Part shown: positions 1 to 8,961 of the stretch, piece by piece
How the letters are laid out: each line of letters begins with the position of its first letter
Numbering within the stretch: the stretch's first letter is position 1
Assembly: GCF_900142385.1 (NCBI RefSeq)
Contig: NZ_FRAQ01000002.1
Coordinates: 1-64,000 of the forward strand
From: Marinobacter antarcticus
Lineage (GTDB): Bacteria; Pseudomonadota; Gammaproteobacteria; Pseudomonadales; Oleiphilaceae
Direction: 5' to 3'
Length of the DNA: 64,000 bases
The notes under the pieces: generated by a model
Seen by the model: the letters and a program-made list of their open reading frames with translations, nothing else
The model's database searches: none
What the model was told of the DNA's origin: nothing
Program-made: the position numbers and the translations under genes

Positions 1-105
1 GAGGCCCCTGAAGAGCCGTTCAAGACCAGGACGTTGATAGGTCGGGTGTGTAAGCGCTGCGAGGCGTTGAGCTAACCGATACTAATTGCTCGTGCGGCTT
101 GACTA
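1..105 (+). rRNA. rrl: 23S ribosomal RNA, 3' end (partial)
   Basis: The first hundred bases match the conserved 3' end of bacterial 23S rRNA, including the GCGTTGAGCTAACC stretch at 64-77 and the following ACTAAT near 81. The rest of the gene lies upstream of the window. The exact mature 3' end is a guess made by alignment with the remembered E. coli terminus. No tRNA sits in the roughly 100-base spacer before the 5S gene, and I see no other feature in that spacer. Confidence 0.93.
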
Positions 106-204
106 TATAACACCCAAGACAATTGCGGATATCGCAACGAAAGAATCGAAATCACGGCCTTGAAAAGCCAGTGTTCTGTCTCATCCCCCAGTGATCAACC
201 GTTT

Positions 205-321
205 TGTCTGACGACTATAGCGGCTTGGAACCACCTGATCCCATCCCGAACTCAGAAGTGAAACAGGCCTGCGCCGATGGTAGTGTGGCATTGCCCATGT
301 GAGAGTAGGTCATCGTCAGAC
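205..321 (+). rRNA. rrf: 5S ribosomal RNA
   Basis: A complete 5S rRNA of about 117 nt. It contains the conserved core CCGAACTCAGAAGTGAAAC (247-265) and the GCCGATGGTAGTGTGG stretch (273-288), and its ends TGTCTGACGA and TCGTCAGAC can pair as helix I. It follows the 23S gene on the same strand, so this is the distal end of an rRNA operon. End positions are accurate to a base or two. Confidence 0.96.
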
Positions 322-333
322 TCTTAATACCGA

Positions 334-367
334 AAACCCCCAGCGGAGTACCGTTGGGGGTTTTTTT
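334..367 (+). terminator. Rho-independent terminator of the rRNA operon
   Basis: An inverted repeat (AACCCCCAGCGG / CCGTTGGGGGTT, with one G-T pair) around a short loop is followed by a run of T. It lies about 13 bases after the 5S gene. The arm facing the other strand is also flanked by A/T bases, so it may act in both directions and also end the convergent histidine-kinase operon whose last gene stops at 423. Confidence 0.92.
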
Positions 368-422
368 ATGCCTTAAAATTGCCTCAGCATGTAGGGGAGC
401 ACTGCAGTCATCGTCGACTCTG

Positions 423-1103
423 TTATGGCAGCCAGATTTCAAAAACACCGCCACCAAGATGCCCGCCATTGCGAAGCTTGATGTAGCCAGTCCGTTCTCC
501 CTCGCTGTGAAGATCTGCTACCGCAGAAACAAAGAACAGGCCAAGGCTTGTGCTACCGGTGTTGAAATTCAAGGATTTGAAACTCAGCGTTCCTGTATGC
601 TGCATACTCTCCGGGTACCCCTCGCCATCATCTTCCACCCCGATAACAAGATAACCATCATGCTCATAGGCTGTTAGCCTGATTCTGCTCTTGGTATAGC
701 GGATCGCATTGTTGATCGTGTTGTTCAGAGCGCCGGTAAGCAGATCAGCATCAAAAAAACCGTTTATGGCTTCGGCATCAATGGAGCACTCGATACCCAG
801 TCCTTTCAAGAGTGGTGTGTGCCTGGCAAGATGCTCAGACAGAAAGTCAGGAATAAAGTGCTCTTCAATGTGCGCAGAAAGATTGTTTTCACCCAGCCTG
901 TAAATCCCCAAGAGCTGCACGAGATCATTGTGTATCCGCTCAGCTTCGTACTGCAGGGTGTTGAACTTGGAAGAGTCGTTAAGTTTGTCCTCGTTCTCTG
1001 CTCTCAGTTCATCCAGGGAGTTGAGCAACATCCCCAATGAGTTTTTCATGTCGTGTACGGCCAGAGCCAGAACCATGGAGAAGTCGATATTCCGGTTTTT
1101 CAT
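423..1103 (-). CDS. Sensorless soluble histidine kinase
   Basis: A 226-residue histidine kinase consisting of little more than the catalytic core. The H box (AVHDMKNSLG) places the phospho-accepting histidine at residue 17, so there is no room for a sensor domain and no membrane segment. An N box (NNTINNAIRYT, about 127-137) and a G1 box (VEDDGEGYP, about 156-164) of the HATPase_c fold follow, with a GLFF G2-like motif near 190-200. Its ATG overlaps the stop of the receiver-TPR gene by four bases, so it is the last gene of the minus-strand signalling operon. With no sensor of its own it probably takes its input through a partner, most simply the receiver-TPR protein encoded just before it; that pairing is inferred from position. 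The specific signal is unknown. Confidence 0.88.
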   Translation of the reverse strand: MKNRNIDFSMVLALAVHDMKNSLGMLLNSLDELRAENEDKLNDSSKFNTLQYEAERIHNDLVQLLGIYRLGENNLSAHIEEHFIPDFLSEHLARHTPLLKGLGIECSIDAEAINGFFDADLLTGALNNTINNAIRYTKSRIRLTAYEHDGYLVIGVEDDGEGYPESMQHTGTLSFKSLNFNTGSTSLGLFFVSAVADLHSEGERTGYIKLRNGGHLGGGVFEIWLP

Positions 1104-2749
1104 AGGTTCAGTGCCTTCAGTTTGCGTTGCAGAGCAAGATATCGGCGGTATTGTCCATGCTGCACTGGCAGGTCAGCCAAGTGGTTCAGGTGATGCTGGC
1201 AGCGTTCCAGCAGGTCTTTGTTGGAAGTGTTGCCTTCATACTCCTTTATCAGGATCTGAACCTGATTAAGGTTAAGGGCGGGGTGGTCCGGTATCATCTC
1301 CAGTGCTTTTGTGAAGATGCTCGCGGCCTTCTTGAGGTCGCCTGACTCAAAGGCCGCTATTCCATCCCGGTTCAAACGACGGGCTCTGATCTTCATGCGA
1401 AAGCTCACCGGCTCATCCAGCAGACTCTCGATTTTCCTGAGGGTGGCAGGGTCTTCCCCAAACTGCTCTGCCAGTTCTCCCAGCAGCGCCTTGGCTTCAT
1501 CTCCGTAGCCGAGGCGGAATAGTGTTTTTGCATAGTCCAGGCTGGTCTCCAGGCCCACAGAGTGTGTGTTTGTCAGTTCCGCCCGGATACTTTTCAGTAT
1601 TTCTTCGGCTTTTTGCACTTGCTCTTGGCCAGCGTAGAGCCGGCATTGGATAATCTTACTGCGAAGGGCTAGGGTGTTGTCGTCCGGAAATCGCTTTTCC
1701 ATGTTGCAAAGCATCGAAAAGGCTTCGTCAGCAAGCGCTACTCCCTCCTTCCCGGTATCGCCTTCACTGATGTCGCAGAGGTTGTGGCTGAGAGCAAGAT
1801 AGTGGCTTGGACTATCGTGAATGGAGTGAGCCCCCAGGGTCACAGTGCGTCGCCATGCCTCTGCGGCAGTGTCCATGTCCTGATTTGACTCTGCCAGCTC
1901 AGCAAGGTGTTTCTGACGGAGTAGAGCATTGGGCGAATAGTCAGTCGCCCGCTCGAGGATTTTCTGAGCCTGTGCAGGCTTGTTCATACGCTCAAGGCCT
2001 TCTGCCAGAAGGTCATAGGCTTCCATATAGTCCGGATGGCTATCGATTAGCTGTCGTAGACTCTTGACGGCCTCATCGTAGTGATGATTGGCCAGCAGTA
2101 TTTTGCTGTGTCCGAGTCGTGCCCAGGATAGCTCGCGCTGGGAGAGTATCTCGTCGTAAACCTTGATGGCATGGGAAAGGTCACCCAGCAGGAAATAGAG
2201 CTCCCCGAGTGTTTTCATGAGCCAGGTTTTATAGCGTGGCAGTCGGGGAAGAGCCTGCATACAGAGTGAGATGGCTTCGGGATAGTTTTCCCGGTCTATT
2301 TCGCGGTTTATCGGAAGCAAAGCACTGCGCTGGCTGATCAGGCTCCCCAAGCGCTGCTCCAGCATGGCGCGATTGATGGGCTTTGTCAGGTAGGCATCGG
2401 GCTGGTACTCACGAGCGCCCATAACCATTTCCCTTGACGTCTCTGATGTCACCATAAGAAACAGTGACGATCGCTTGAGAAGCTTCTTGTGGCGAAGCTC
2501 TTCCAGAATATGCTGACCGTTCTTGCCTTCCCCAAGGTTGTGGTCGCAGAGCACTACATCAACGTGATTATAAGTACAATACTGCACGGCGGGTCTGGCG
2601 TGTGCAACCAGCTCTATATTATCGGCGCCGCAGCTGCGAAGCATATGACGCATAGAAAGCCGGAAGTTTTCAAAGTCATCGATTACCAGATAGGCGAGCT
2701 TCCCGAATGCGCTTGTGTCGGAGGCGGACTTGTTATCAGGAGCGCTCAT
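1100..2749 (-). CDS. Response regulator with TPR output region
   Basis: A 549-residue protein with an N-terminal receiver domain (about 17-140) and a long helical region with tetratricopeptide repeats. The receiver has the acidic pair D24/D25, the phospho-accepting D69 in VLCDHNLG, the VTSET threonine and the LTKP lysine. TPR-like helices run from about residue 150 to the C terminus. There is no DNA-binding or enzymatic output domain, so it probably works through protein contacts; VieB of Vibrio cholerae is a known protein with this receiver-TPR plan. Both ends overlap neighbouring genes by four bases (hybrid kinase upstream, sensorless kinase downstream), which indicates translational coupling and a shared pathway. 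Targets are unknown. Confidence 0.88.
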   Translation of the reverse strand: MSAPDNKSASDTSAFGKLAYLVIDDFENFRLSMRHMLRSCGADNIELVAHARPAVQYCTYNHVDVVLCDHNLGEGKNGQHILEELRHKKLLKRSSLFLMVTSETSREMVMGAREYQPDAYLTKPINRAMLEQRLGSLISQRSALLPINREIDRENYPEAISLCMQALPRLPRYKTWLMKTLGELYFLLGDLSHAIKVYDEILSQRELSWARLGHSKILLANHHYDEAVKSLRQLIDSHPDYMEAYDLLAEGLERMNKPAQAQKILERATDYSPNALLRQKHLAELAESNQDMDTAAEAWRRTVTLGAHSIHDSPSHYLALSHNLCDISEGDTGKEGVALADEAFSMLCNMEKRFPDDNTLALRSKIIQCRLYAGQEQVQKAEEILKSIRAELTNTHSVGLETSLDYAKTLFRLGYGDEAKALLGELAEQFGEDPATLRKIESLLDEPVSFRMKIRARRLNRDGIAAFESGDLKKAASIFTKALEMIPDHPALNLNQVQILIKEYEGNTSNKDLLERCQHHLNHLADLPVQHGQYRRYLALQRKLKALNL

Positions 2750-5700
2750 GAGCGTTTCTGTTTCAGCAATTTATTCACCATGGCTCTCAGGGCTGCGGGT
2801 TTAACGGGTTTATAGAGGATTTGATAACCTCGCTCAATCGCGTCCTCGCGAACGTCCGTAGCCATATATCCGGTTATCAGTATGCCGGGTATGTCTTGCC
2901 CAACTGCACTGCGTATGGCATCCATTGCGTCCAGACCGTTCTTGTCATCATCGAGCTGATAATCCGCAAGTATAATATCGGGCTGTTCATCGCGCTGCTG
3001 TTCCAGTGCGTCTTCGAGACTCTCAGCGGCGGTAACGTCGCACTTCCAGTTCCCCAGAAGCGCCACCATTCCCTGCAGAATTGCTGGGTCGTTGTCGATG
3101 CAGAGTACGCTTAAGCCTCCAAGACTGGAGACCCGCCGGGAACTTGTGGCAGCTGTCTCAGAGGTCTGATACGCCAGATCCGCCGGTGCAAGGGGAACTG
3201 TTATGCCAAATACACTCCCTTTGCCCTGAACAGACTGGACACTTACGGGATGGTTCAGCATGCCGCTGATCCGGTCGACGATTGCCAGGCCGAGTCCAAG
3301 CCCTTTTTTGTCCCGGCCGTGCTGAAAGCGCCGGAATTCCTCAAAGATAAAGGTCAGTTGGTCATCCGGGATGCCTGGCCCGGTATCCCATACTTCTATG
3401 CGCAGATATCCTTTGAGGCGCCGGCAACCAAGCAGGATTTTTCCTTCCGGGGTATAGCGTATCGCGTTAGACAGGAAGTTTTGCACCACGCGGCGCAATA
3501 GTTTTGAGTCTGAGCGGATCCAGGCACTGCTGGGCACGACGTGAAGTTTCAGACCCTGGTCTTCCGCAATGGCCGTAAAGTCGGTGGCCAGGTGGCGCAT
3601 GATGTCGTTGACCGGGAACACTCCGATGTCCGGCTCCAGAGCCCCTGCATCAAGCTTGGAAATGTCGAGCAGGGTACTGATAATTTCTTCTGCTGCACCG
3701 AGTGAGCTGTCGATATGATTTACGAGTTCTTTGGTCTCGGCATTATTGGCCTTCCCCGCAAGCGCCGAGGTAAACAGTCGCGCTGCATTCAGTGGCTGCA
3801 GCAGATCGTGACTGGCTGACGCAAGGAAACGGGTTTTACTCTGGTTTGCCTGCTCAGCGACTGACTTTGCTTTGAGCATTTGCTCGTTGATAACTTGCAG
3901 TTCCTGCGTGCGCTCTTTAACCCGTTGTTCAAGGTAGATATTGGTTTCTTTGAGCGCTTGTTCGGTACGGCGCATCGCCGTAATGTCCTGGAATGTGGTC
4001 ACATAGCCGCCACCGGGGATCGGGCTGCCGTCTACCCGAACGACGGTCCCGTCTGGACGTTGGCGTTCGTAAGAAATAGGCTGGCCTTCGCGCATGCTGC
4101 CATAGTGATTGGTAATAATTTCATCAATACGCCGAGCTGGTAGATTTGCGTTGGTAAGGTTGTAGCGCATCAGGTCTTCTGCAGGGCGGCCAACTCTTAC
4201 AAAGCCTTTTGGATAGGTGAAGAGTTCCAGGTAACGATGGTTCCACACTACCAATTGCTGCTGCTGGTTCACCACAGAGACACCAAGGCTTATATTCTCG
4301 ATGGCTGATTGCAGCAGCTCCCGGCTGAACGTCATGGCTTGAGATGCTTCGTCAACAATGCTGACCACATCTTCGATCTGCATGTCGCGACCTGTGAGGG
4401 TCGATTCCAGAACCACTCGGGCAGTGGAAGCGCCAATTACAGACGCTAGCTGGCGCTCTATGTATTTCATTAGATGAGACGAAGCCGGGCGATGCGGGTG
4501 AAGTCTTATGGCGTTACGCCGACCGTAATTACGGAAAATGGTTTCGGAGCGTTCCTCGCCCATGAACCTGTCAGTAAGAGCTTGCAGGTCTGATGTGAGA
4601 ATTTCTCCCTGCCAGCTTTGATGCTGAACCGTATCGCCTTTTTGGTGGGGGTCCTGAAAGAACGAGGCAATCTGGATTTTCTCGCGTACCCGTTGGCGAG
4701 TGACCAGCGAGAGTGTTATGTAAACCAGCGTATTGATGCCGAGGCTCCAGATAATGCCATGGCTGGTCTGGTCGAGTTCCAGCCCGAATAGGGCGGTCGG
4801 CCGTGTCCAGCTCAAACCCCAGATGCCTTTGTCGATCAGGGAATCGGTAAGCCAGCCTGTTGAAGCCAGCGCAGGAAGCAGCAGTGTGTAACACCACATG
4901 AGAAAGCCAAGTCCGAGTCCCCATGTTGCGCCTGTGGCATTCCCGCGACGCCAGAGGATGCCGCCCACCAACGCCGGCCCGAATTGCGCGGCGGCGGCAA
5001 AAGACAACAGCCCGAACGACGTCAGGCTGTAGTCTTCACCCGCCATTCGGTAAAAGCCATAGGCCGTCAATAGAACGACAAAAATCGCAACCCTCCGAAT
5101 GCCAAGCAACAAAGAACTCAGATCTGCCTGGCGGTTCATCCGTGGCCGGAAAAACCTGAGCAGTGCAGGCATGATGATTTCATTGCTCACCATCGTGGCA
5201 ATAGCGACGGAGCAGACAATAACCATGGCTGCAGCTGCGGATCCACCGCCGAGGAATGCGAGGATAGCCAGCCATTCTTTGCCAGCCATAATGGGTAACT
5301 GGAGGATCAGAATATCCGGGTTGCCGGCTATGGTTTCAGGTGCCAGCAGGCCAGCGGCTGCAATGGGTAGCACGAAGGCACTGGCCACCACCAGATAAGC
5401 CGGCATAGCCCAGCGCGCAACCTCAAAGTCCCGGGGGTCGGCATTCTCGACCACCATAACGTGAAACTGTCGTGGCAGGCAGATGATGGCGAGCATGGCA
5501 ACGAGGGTCTGCGTGATGAATGCCGGAGCTTCAATGGAATCTGTTGTCAGGACGCCGGTCAAATCCGCCCGTTGAACATTATCAAGCAGGTCACCAAAGC
5601 CATTGTAAAGCCCATATCCGACAAAAAGTCCGACGGCGACAAAAGCAACAAGTTTGATCAGCGATTCAAAGGCCACGGCCTGAATCATGCCGCGATGGTG

Positions 5701-6270
5701 TTCGGTAGATTCCAGGTGGCGAGTACCAAAAAGCACGGTGAATATGGCCAATGCAAGGGTTATGTACCATGCAGCATCGTTCCACGCTGCGGTACTGAGT
5801 ACTCCTGCGCCCACACCGGTGCCCGTGTCGGATAACACGCTGAAGCCCATGGCGATGGCTTTCAGTTGCAGTGCGATGTAAGGCACGCTGCCAATCAGCG
5901 CGAAGGCTGCGATCATGGCTGCCAGTACCTGGGATTTGCCGTACCGGGATGCAATGAAGTCCGCAATGGAAGTGCTGTTATTACGCTTGCTTATGCGAAT
6001 AATCCGGCGCAGCAACGGCGCGCCGAAGACGAAAACGAGCAAGGGCCCCAGGTAGATCGGCAAAAAGCCCAGCCCTTCCTGTGTAGCCCGGCCAACGGCG
6101 CCGTAGAATGTCCAGGAGGTGAAGTAAACCGCCAGTGACAGTGAATAAACCTGCGTTCGCGCCAGGCGCCGGCGATAGAGCCCGGGATGCTTATCGCCGG
6201 CCCAGGCGATGATAAACAGGATTGAGATGTAGGTGATGGAAATTAAAACCAGCAGCCAGGCACTAATCAT
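2746..6270 (-). CDS. Hybrid histidine kinase with sodium/solute symporter-like sensor (CrbS/MxtR/CbrA type)
   Basis: A 1174-residue inner-membrane hybrid kinase. Residues 1 to about 520 form a multi-helix sodium:solute symporter-like module. Next come a linker, a PAS domain (about 645-765), a short coiled coil, a HisKA domain with the phospho-accepting H821 in SASHDLLQPL, an HATPase domain with N box NFLSNAIRYT and G boxes DTGPGIP and GLGLGLAI, and a C-terminal receiver with D1103 in LADYQL. Proteins of this plan include CbrA and CrbS/MxtR, which control carbon use and the acetate switch in Pseudomonas and Vibrio. The closeness of a transporter of the same superfamily fits that role, but the ligand cannot be read from sequence. 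Four-base overlap with the following receiver-TPR gene. No DNA-binding partner of the CrbR type lies in this window. Confidence 0.92.
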   Translation of the reverse strand: MISAWLLVLISITYISILFIIAWAGDKHPGLYRRRLARTQVYSLSLAVYFTSWTFYGAVGRATQEGLGFLPIYLGPLLVFVFGAPLLRRIIRISKRNNSTSIADFIASRYGKSQVLAAMIAAFALIGSVPYIALQLKAIAMGFSVLSDTGTGVGAGVLSTAAWNDAAWYITLALAIFTVLFGTRHLESTEHHRGMIQAVAFESLIKLVAFVAVGLFVGYGLYNGFGDLLDNVQRADLTGVLTTDSIEAPAFITQTLVAMLAIICLPRQFHVMVVENADPRDFEVARWAMPAYLVVASAFVLPIAAAGLLAPETIAGNPDILILQLPIMAGKEWLAILAFLGGGSAAAAMVIVCSVAIATMVSNEIIMPALLRFFRPRMNRQADLSSLLLGIRRVAIFVVLLTAYGFYRMAGEDYSLTSFGLLSFAAAAQFGPALVGGILWRRGNATGATWGLGLGFLMWCYTLLLPALASTGWLTDSLIDKGIWGLSWTRPTALFGLELDQTSHGIIWSLGINTLVYITLSLVTRQRVREKIQIASFFQDPHQKGDTVQHQSWQGEILTSDLQALTDRFMGEERSETIFRNYGRRNAIRLHPHRPASSHLMKYIERQLASVIGASTARVVLESTLTGRDMQIEDVVSIVDEASQAMTFSRELLQSAIENISLGVSVVNQQQQLVVWNHRYLELFTYPKGFVRVGRPAEDLMRYNLTNANLPARRIDEIITNHYGSMREGQPISYERQRPDGTVVRVDGSPIPGGGYVTTFQDITAMRRTEQALKETNIYLEQRVKERTQELQVINEQMLKAKSVAEQANQSKTRFLASASHDLLQPLNAARLFTSALAGKANNAETKELVNHIDSSLGAAEEIISTLLDISKLDAGALEPDIGVFPVNDIMRHLATDFTAIAEDQGLKLHVVPSSAWIRSDSKLLRRVVQNFLSNAIRYTPEGKILLGCRRLKGYLRIEVWDTGPGIPDDQLTFIFEEFRRFQHGRDKKGLGLGLAIVDRISGMLNHPVSVQSVQGKGSVFGITVPLAPADLAYQTSETAATSSRRVSSLGGLSVLCIDNDPAILQGMVALLGNWKCDVTAAESLEDALEQQRDEQPDIILADYQLDDDKNGLDAMDAIRSAVGQDIPGILITGYMATDVREDAIERGYQILYKPVKPAALRAMVNKLLKQKRS

Positions 6271-6321
6271 ATTTATGCATATCCGTCAGGTGATCGGGTT
6301 ACCAGGCCCGTTACCGGAATA

Positions 6322-6828
6322 TCAGCCAGTACATACGGTGGAGAAAAGCGGGTCGTCCCGGCCCAGAACTTTCAGGTTGTCTACCCGGGGCGTTCCATCA
6401 GAGCCTAGAGGAACGACCTCGCGAGTCGCGCAGTTAATAATATGAACCCGGTGGGAGACGGTGTCCGTTATCTTTTGTTCAAAACGGTAGAGCGTAAACC
6501 GAATTATATCCGGGTTGCCGGTGTCCCGTGCAATGCTATCTGTATCTACAGTGGAGAATGCGGTTACGTAAGGGTAAACCAGAGACCAGGGACGCCAGAA
6601 AATCCCTTTGCTCTCTGTACTCACGACGACAGCTTCATCCGGCAGGCGCGACTGTTTATGGTCGTACCAGATGTATTCTCCATAGATCAGATAGCCAAGC
6701 ATACCCGCGCCGGCAAATACCGGAATAATCCATTTAGGCGCCATATTGCGGGTGACGGCCCGGATTCCGAGAGCGATACCGGCGGCACCCAGCCCACAAA
6801 ATATAGTGGCGACAAGAGTCCAGAACAT
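6322..6828 (-). CDS. Two-helix membrane protein of unknown function
   Basis: A 168-residue protein I do not recognise. Two hydrophobic segments (about residues 2-25 and 33-55) are followed by a soluble region of about 110 residues that contains two cysteines, one close to the C terminus. The ATG at 6828 is preceded by AAGGAT at a good distance, directly after the T-run of the upstream symporter terminator, which leaves almost no room for a separate promoter. It is the first gene of the minus-strand run leading into the hybrid kinase, 51 bases further on. Position suggests an accessory role in transport or signalling; that is only inference. Confidence 0.75.
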   Translation of the reverse strand: MFWTLVATIFCGLGAAGIALGIRAVTRNMAPKWIIPVFAGAGMLGYLIYGEYIWYDHKQSRLPDEAVVVSTESKGIFWRPWSLVYPYVTAFSTVDTDSIARDTGNPDIIRFTLYRFEQKITDTVSHRVHIINCATREVVPLGSDGTPRVDNLKVLGRDDPLFSTVCTG

Positions 6829-6842
6829 AAAAACGTATCCTT

Positions 6843-6880
6843 AAAAAAAGAACGGGCTCCCTCAAAGAGGAAGCCCGTTC
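6843..6880 (-). terminator. Rho-independent terminator after the symporter gene
   Basis: Read on the minus strand, a 14-base-pair stem with one G-U pair and a three-base TTT loop is followed by seven T. It lies 46 bases past the symporter stop codon and ends about 14 bases before the ATG of the two-helix membrane protein. It is therefore both the end of the transporter operon and a possible attenuator for the signalling genes downstream. Confidence 0.93.
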
Positions 6881-6926
6881 AGTAACAACCTGTCAACTCA
6901 ATGAGTAAACCAGGCCGGGTTGGTAC

Positions 6927-8693
6927 TTAGTGGTCTTGAGCTTGTGCCGCACCGCGAGGGTAACGAACGCTTTCAACCAGCTCCTGAATCTCAACGGGCG
7001 GTTCATCAGTTGCGTTGGATACAGCGAAGGCTACCGCAAAGTTGACGACGGCACCAATCGCACCGATAGACAAAGGAGAGATACCGAATACCCAGTTCGC
7101 CGGAATGTCTGCAAGATTTGCAGTGCCCGGAATAAAGAACCATCCCTTGTACACGAAGATGTACGTCAGGGTAAACGCCAGGCCGCACAACATACCCGCA
7201 ATGGCGCCGGTATTGTTAACGCGCTTGGAGAAGATACCCATCATCAGCGTTGGGAACAGAGATGCCGCAGCAATACCGAATGCCAGAGCAACCACCTGCG
7301 CTGCGAACCCCGGAGGATTGGCACCAAGATAGGTCGCGACAACGATCGCAACGGCCATCGATATACGGGCTGCCCTTAACTCGCCTTTCTCCGAAATACC
7401 CGGATTGATCGAGCCTTTAATCAGGTCGTGGCTGATTGCCGAAGATATAGCGAGCAGCAAGCCTGCTGCCGTCGACAGTGCAGCCGCCAGGCCACCTGCG
7501 GCTATCAGGCCGATAACCCAGCCAGGCAGATTGGCAATTTCCGGGTTGGCGAGCACCAGGATATCCCGGTTTACGTCCAGCTCATTGCCTTTCCAGCCGC
7601 GTGCGTCAGCTTCAGCCTGGAAGGACGGAGCATCGTTGTAAAGCTGGATGCGCCCGTCTTCGTTTTTGTCAACGAACTTGATCAGACCTGTGATTTCCCA
7701 TTCTTTGACCCAGTTCGGGCGATCATCGTACTGAATTGGCTCAGCAGCTGTGCCATCCGGATAAATGGTGTTCATCAGGTTCAGACGAGCCATGGACGCA
7801 ACAGCCGGAGCTGTGAGATACAGCAGCGCTATGAACACCAGGGCCCAGCCAGCAGACCAGCGAGCATCTGCAACCTTTGGAACCGTGAAGAAGCGGATGA
7901 TAACGTGGGGCAGGCCAGCAGTACCGATCATCAGCGTCAGAGTAAACAGCGCCATATTCAGGTGGCTGTCGAGGTCTGCGGTATACTCGGTGAAACCTAG
8001 ATCAGTAATAACCTGGTTCAGCTTGTCGAGAATCGGCATTCCGGAATCTATGTGAGTTGAGAACAGACCCAGTCCCGGGATCGGGTTGCCGGTCAGCTGC
8101 AGAGAAATGAATACAGCCGGAATGGTATAGGCAACGATCAGCACACAGTACTGAGCAACCTGTGTGTAGGTGATGCCTTTCATACCGCCAAGTACGGAGT
8201 AGATGAAAATAACCACAGCGGCAATGATCAGACCTGTTGTGGAATCTACCTCCAGGAAGCGAGAGAAGGCTACACCGGCACCGGCCATCTGGCCGATAAC
8301 GTAGGTGACAGACGCTACAATCAAGCAGATAACTGCAACCAGGCGGGCGTTCTTGCTGTAGAAACGGTCGCCGATAAACTCTGGAACCGTAAACTTGCCG
8401 AACTTGCGCAGGTAAGGCGCCAGGAGCATGGCCAGCAGAACGTAGCCGCCAGTCCAGCCCATAAGGTAGGCTGAGCTTGCATAGCCGCTGGCAGCAATAA
8501 TGCCTGCCATGGAAATAAAGGACGCTGCGGACATCCAGTCGGCACCAATCGCCATACCGTTGGTGATTGGGTGGATCCCGCCGCCAGCGACGTAGAAGTC
8601 TTTCGTGCTTCCGGCCTTGGCCCAGACAGCGATAAGGATGTAGATGAGGAATGACCCACCTACAAACATGATGTTAATGGCAAATTGGCTCAT
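6927..8693 (-). CDS. Sodium:solute symporter, VC_2705 subfamily
   Basis: A 588-residue polytopic inner-membrane protein of the solute:sodium symporter superfamily, related to the acetate permease ActP. It keeps the hallmark early region (STKDFYVAGGGI, then GADWMSAASFISMAG) and the GGMKGITYTQVAQY stretch. It is longer than ActP because of a hydrophilic loop of about 70 residues (roughly 310-385) between membrane helices. That loop contains an EF-hand-like sequence at 342-353 (DKNEDGRIQLYN). The DUF4212 gene lies four bases upstream, and in this subfamily the two are probably subunits of one transporter. Substrate is unproven; acetate or another small carboxylate is the usual guess. A strong terminator follows. 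Confidence 0.92.
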   Translation of the reverse strand: MSQFAINIMFVGGSFLIYILIAVWAKAGSTKDFYVAGGGIHPITNGMAIGADWMSAASFISMAGIIAASGYASSAYLMGWTGGYVLLAMLLAPYLRKFGKFTVPEFIGDRFYSKNARLVAVICLIVASVTYVIGQMAGAGVAFSRFLEVDSTTGLIIAAVVIFIYSVLGGMKGITYTQVAQYCVLIVAYTIPAVFISLQLTGNPIPGLGLFSTHIDSGMPILDKLNQVITDLGFTEYTADLDSHLNMALFTLTLMIGTAGLPHVIIRFFTVPKVADARWSAGWALVFIALLYLTAPAVASMARLNLMNTIYPDGTAAEPIQYDDRPNWVKEWEITGLIKFVDKNEDGRIQLYNDAPSFQAEADARGWKGNELDVNRDILVLANPEIANLPGWVIGLIAAGGLAAALSTAAGLLLAISSAISHDLIKGSINPGISEKGELRAARISMAVAIVVATYLGANPPGFAAQVVALAFGIAAASLFPTLMMGIFSKRVNNTGAIAGMLCGLAFTLTYIFVYKGWFFIPGTANLADIPANWVFGISPLSIGAIGAVVNFAVAFAVSNATDEPPVEIQELVESVRYPRGAAQAQDH

Positions 8694-8697
8694 CCGC

Positions 8698-8961
8698 TTA
8701 CTCCTCTTCCACGCCGAATTGTTTATCGATTCTGTTCATGCGCCACGCGTAGTGGAAAATAAGTGCAATGAACGTGAGAATGGAGCCCTGCTGGGCGAAC
8801 CAGAAGCCCAGATCTGTTCCGCCGACAGCAATGCCGGAGAGCATTGGTCGCAGGAAGATCGCGAAACCATAAGAAACCAGAGCCCAGACAATCAGGCTCC
8901 CGAATATAAGGCGAAGATTCGCCTTCCAGTACTTTTCAGCGTCGTAGCTATGACCTGGCAT
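8698..8961 (-). CDS. DUF4212 small subunit of the sodium:solute symporter
   Basis: An 87-residue membrane protein with two hydrophobic helices (about 17-38 and 53-75), a short polar N terminus with a KYWKANLRL start, and a charged C-terminal tail. This is the DUF4212 family (probable symporter small subunit), nearly always encoded just before a VC_2705-type symporter, as here with a four-base gap. The ATG has an AGGAG ribosome-binding site about seven bases upstream. The 211-base gap before it must hold the operon promoter; I could not assign -35/-10 boxes with confidence. Confidence 0.92.
   Translation of the reverse strand: MPGHSYDAEKYWKANLRLIFGSLIVWALVSYGFAIFLRPMLSGIAVGGTDLGFWFAQQGSILTFIALIFHYAWRMNRIDKQFGVEEE

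Noticed and set aside
106..204. A tRNA gene in the 23S-5S spacer
   Set aside because: No cloverleaf, no TTCRANY arm and no CCA-type end could be found.
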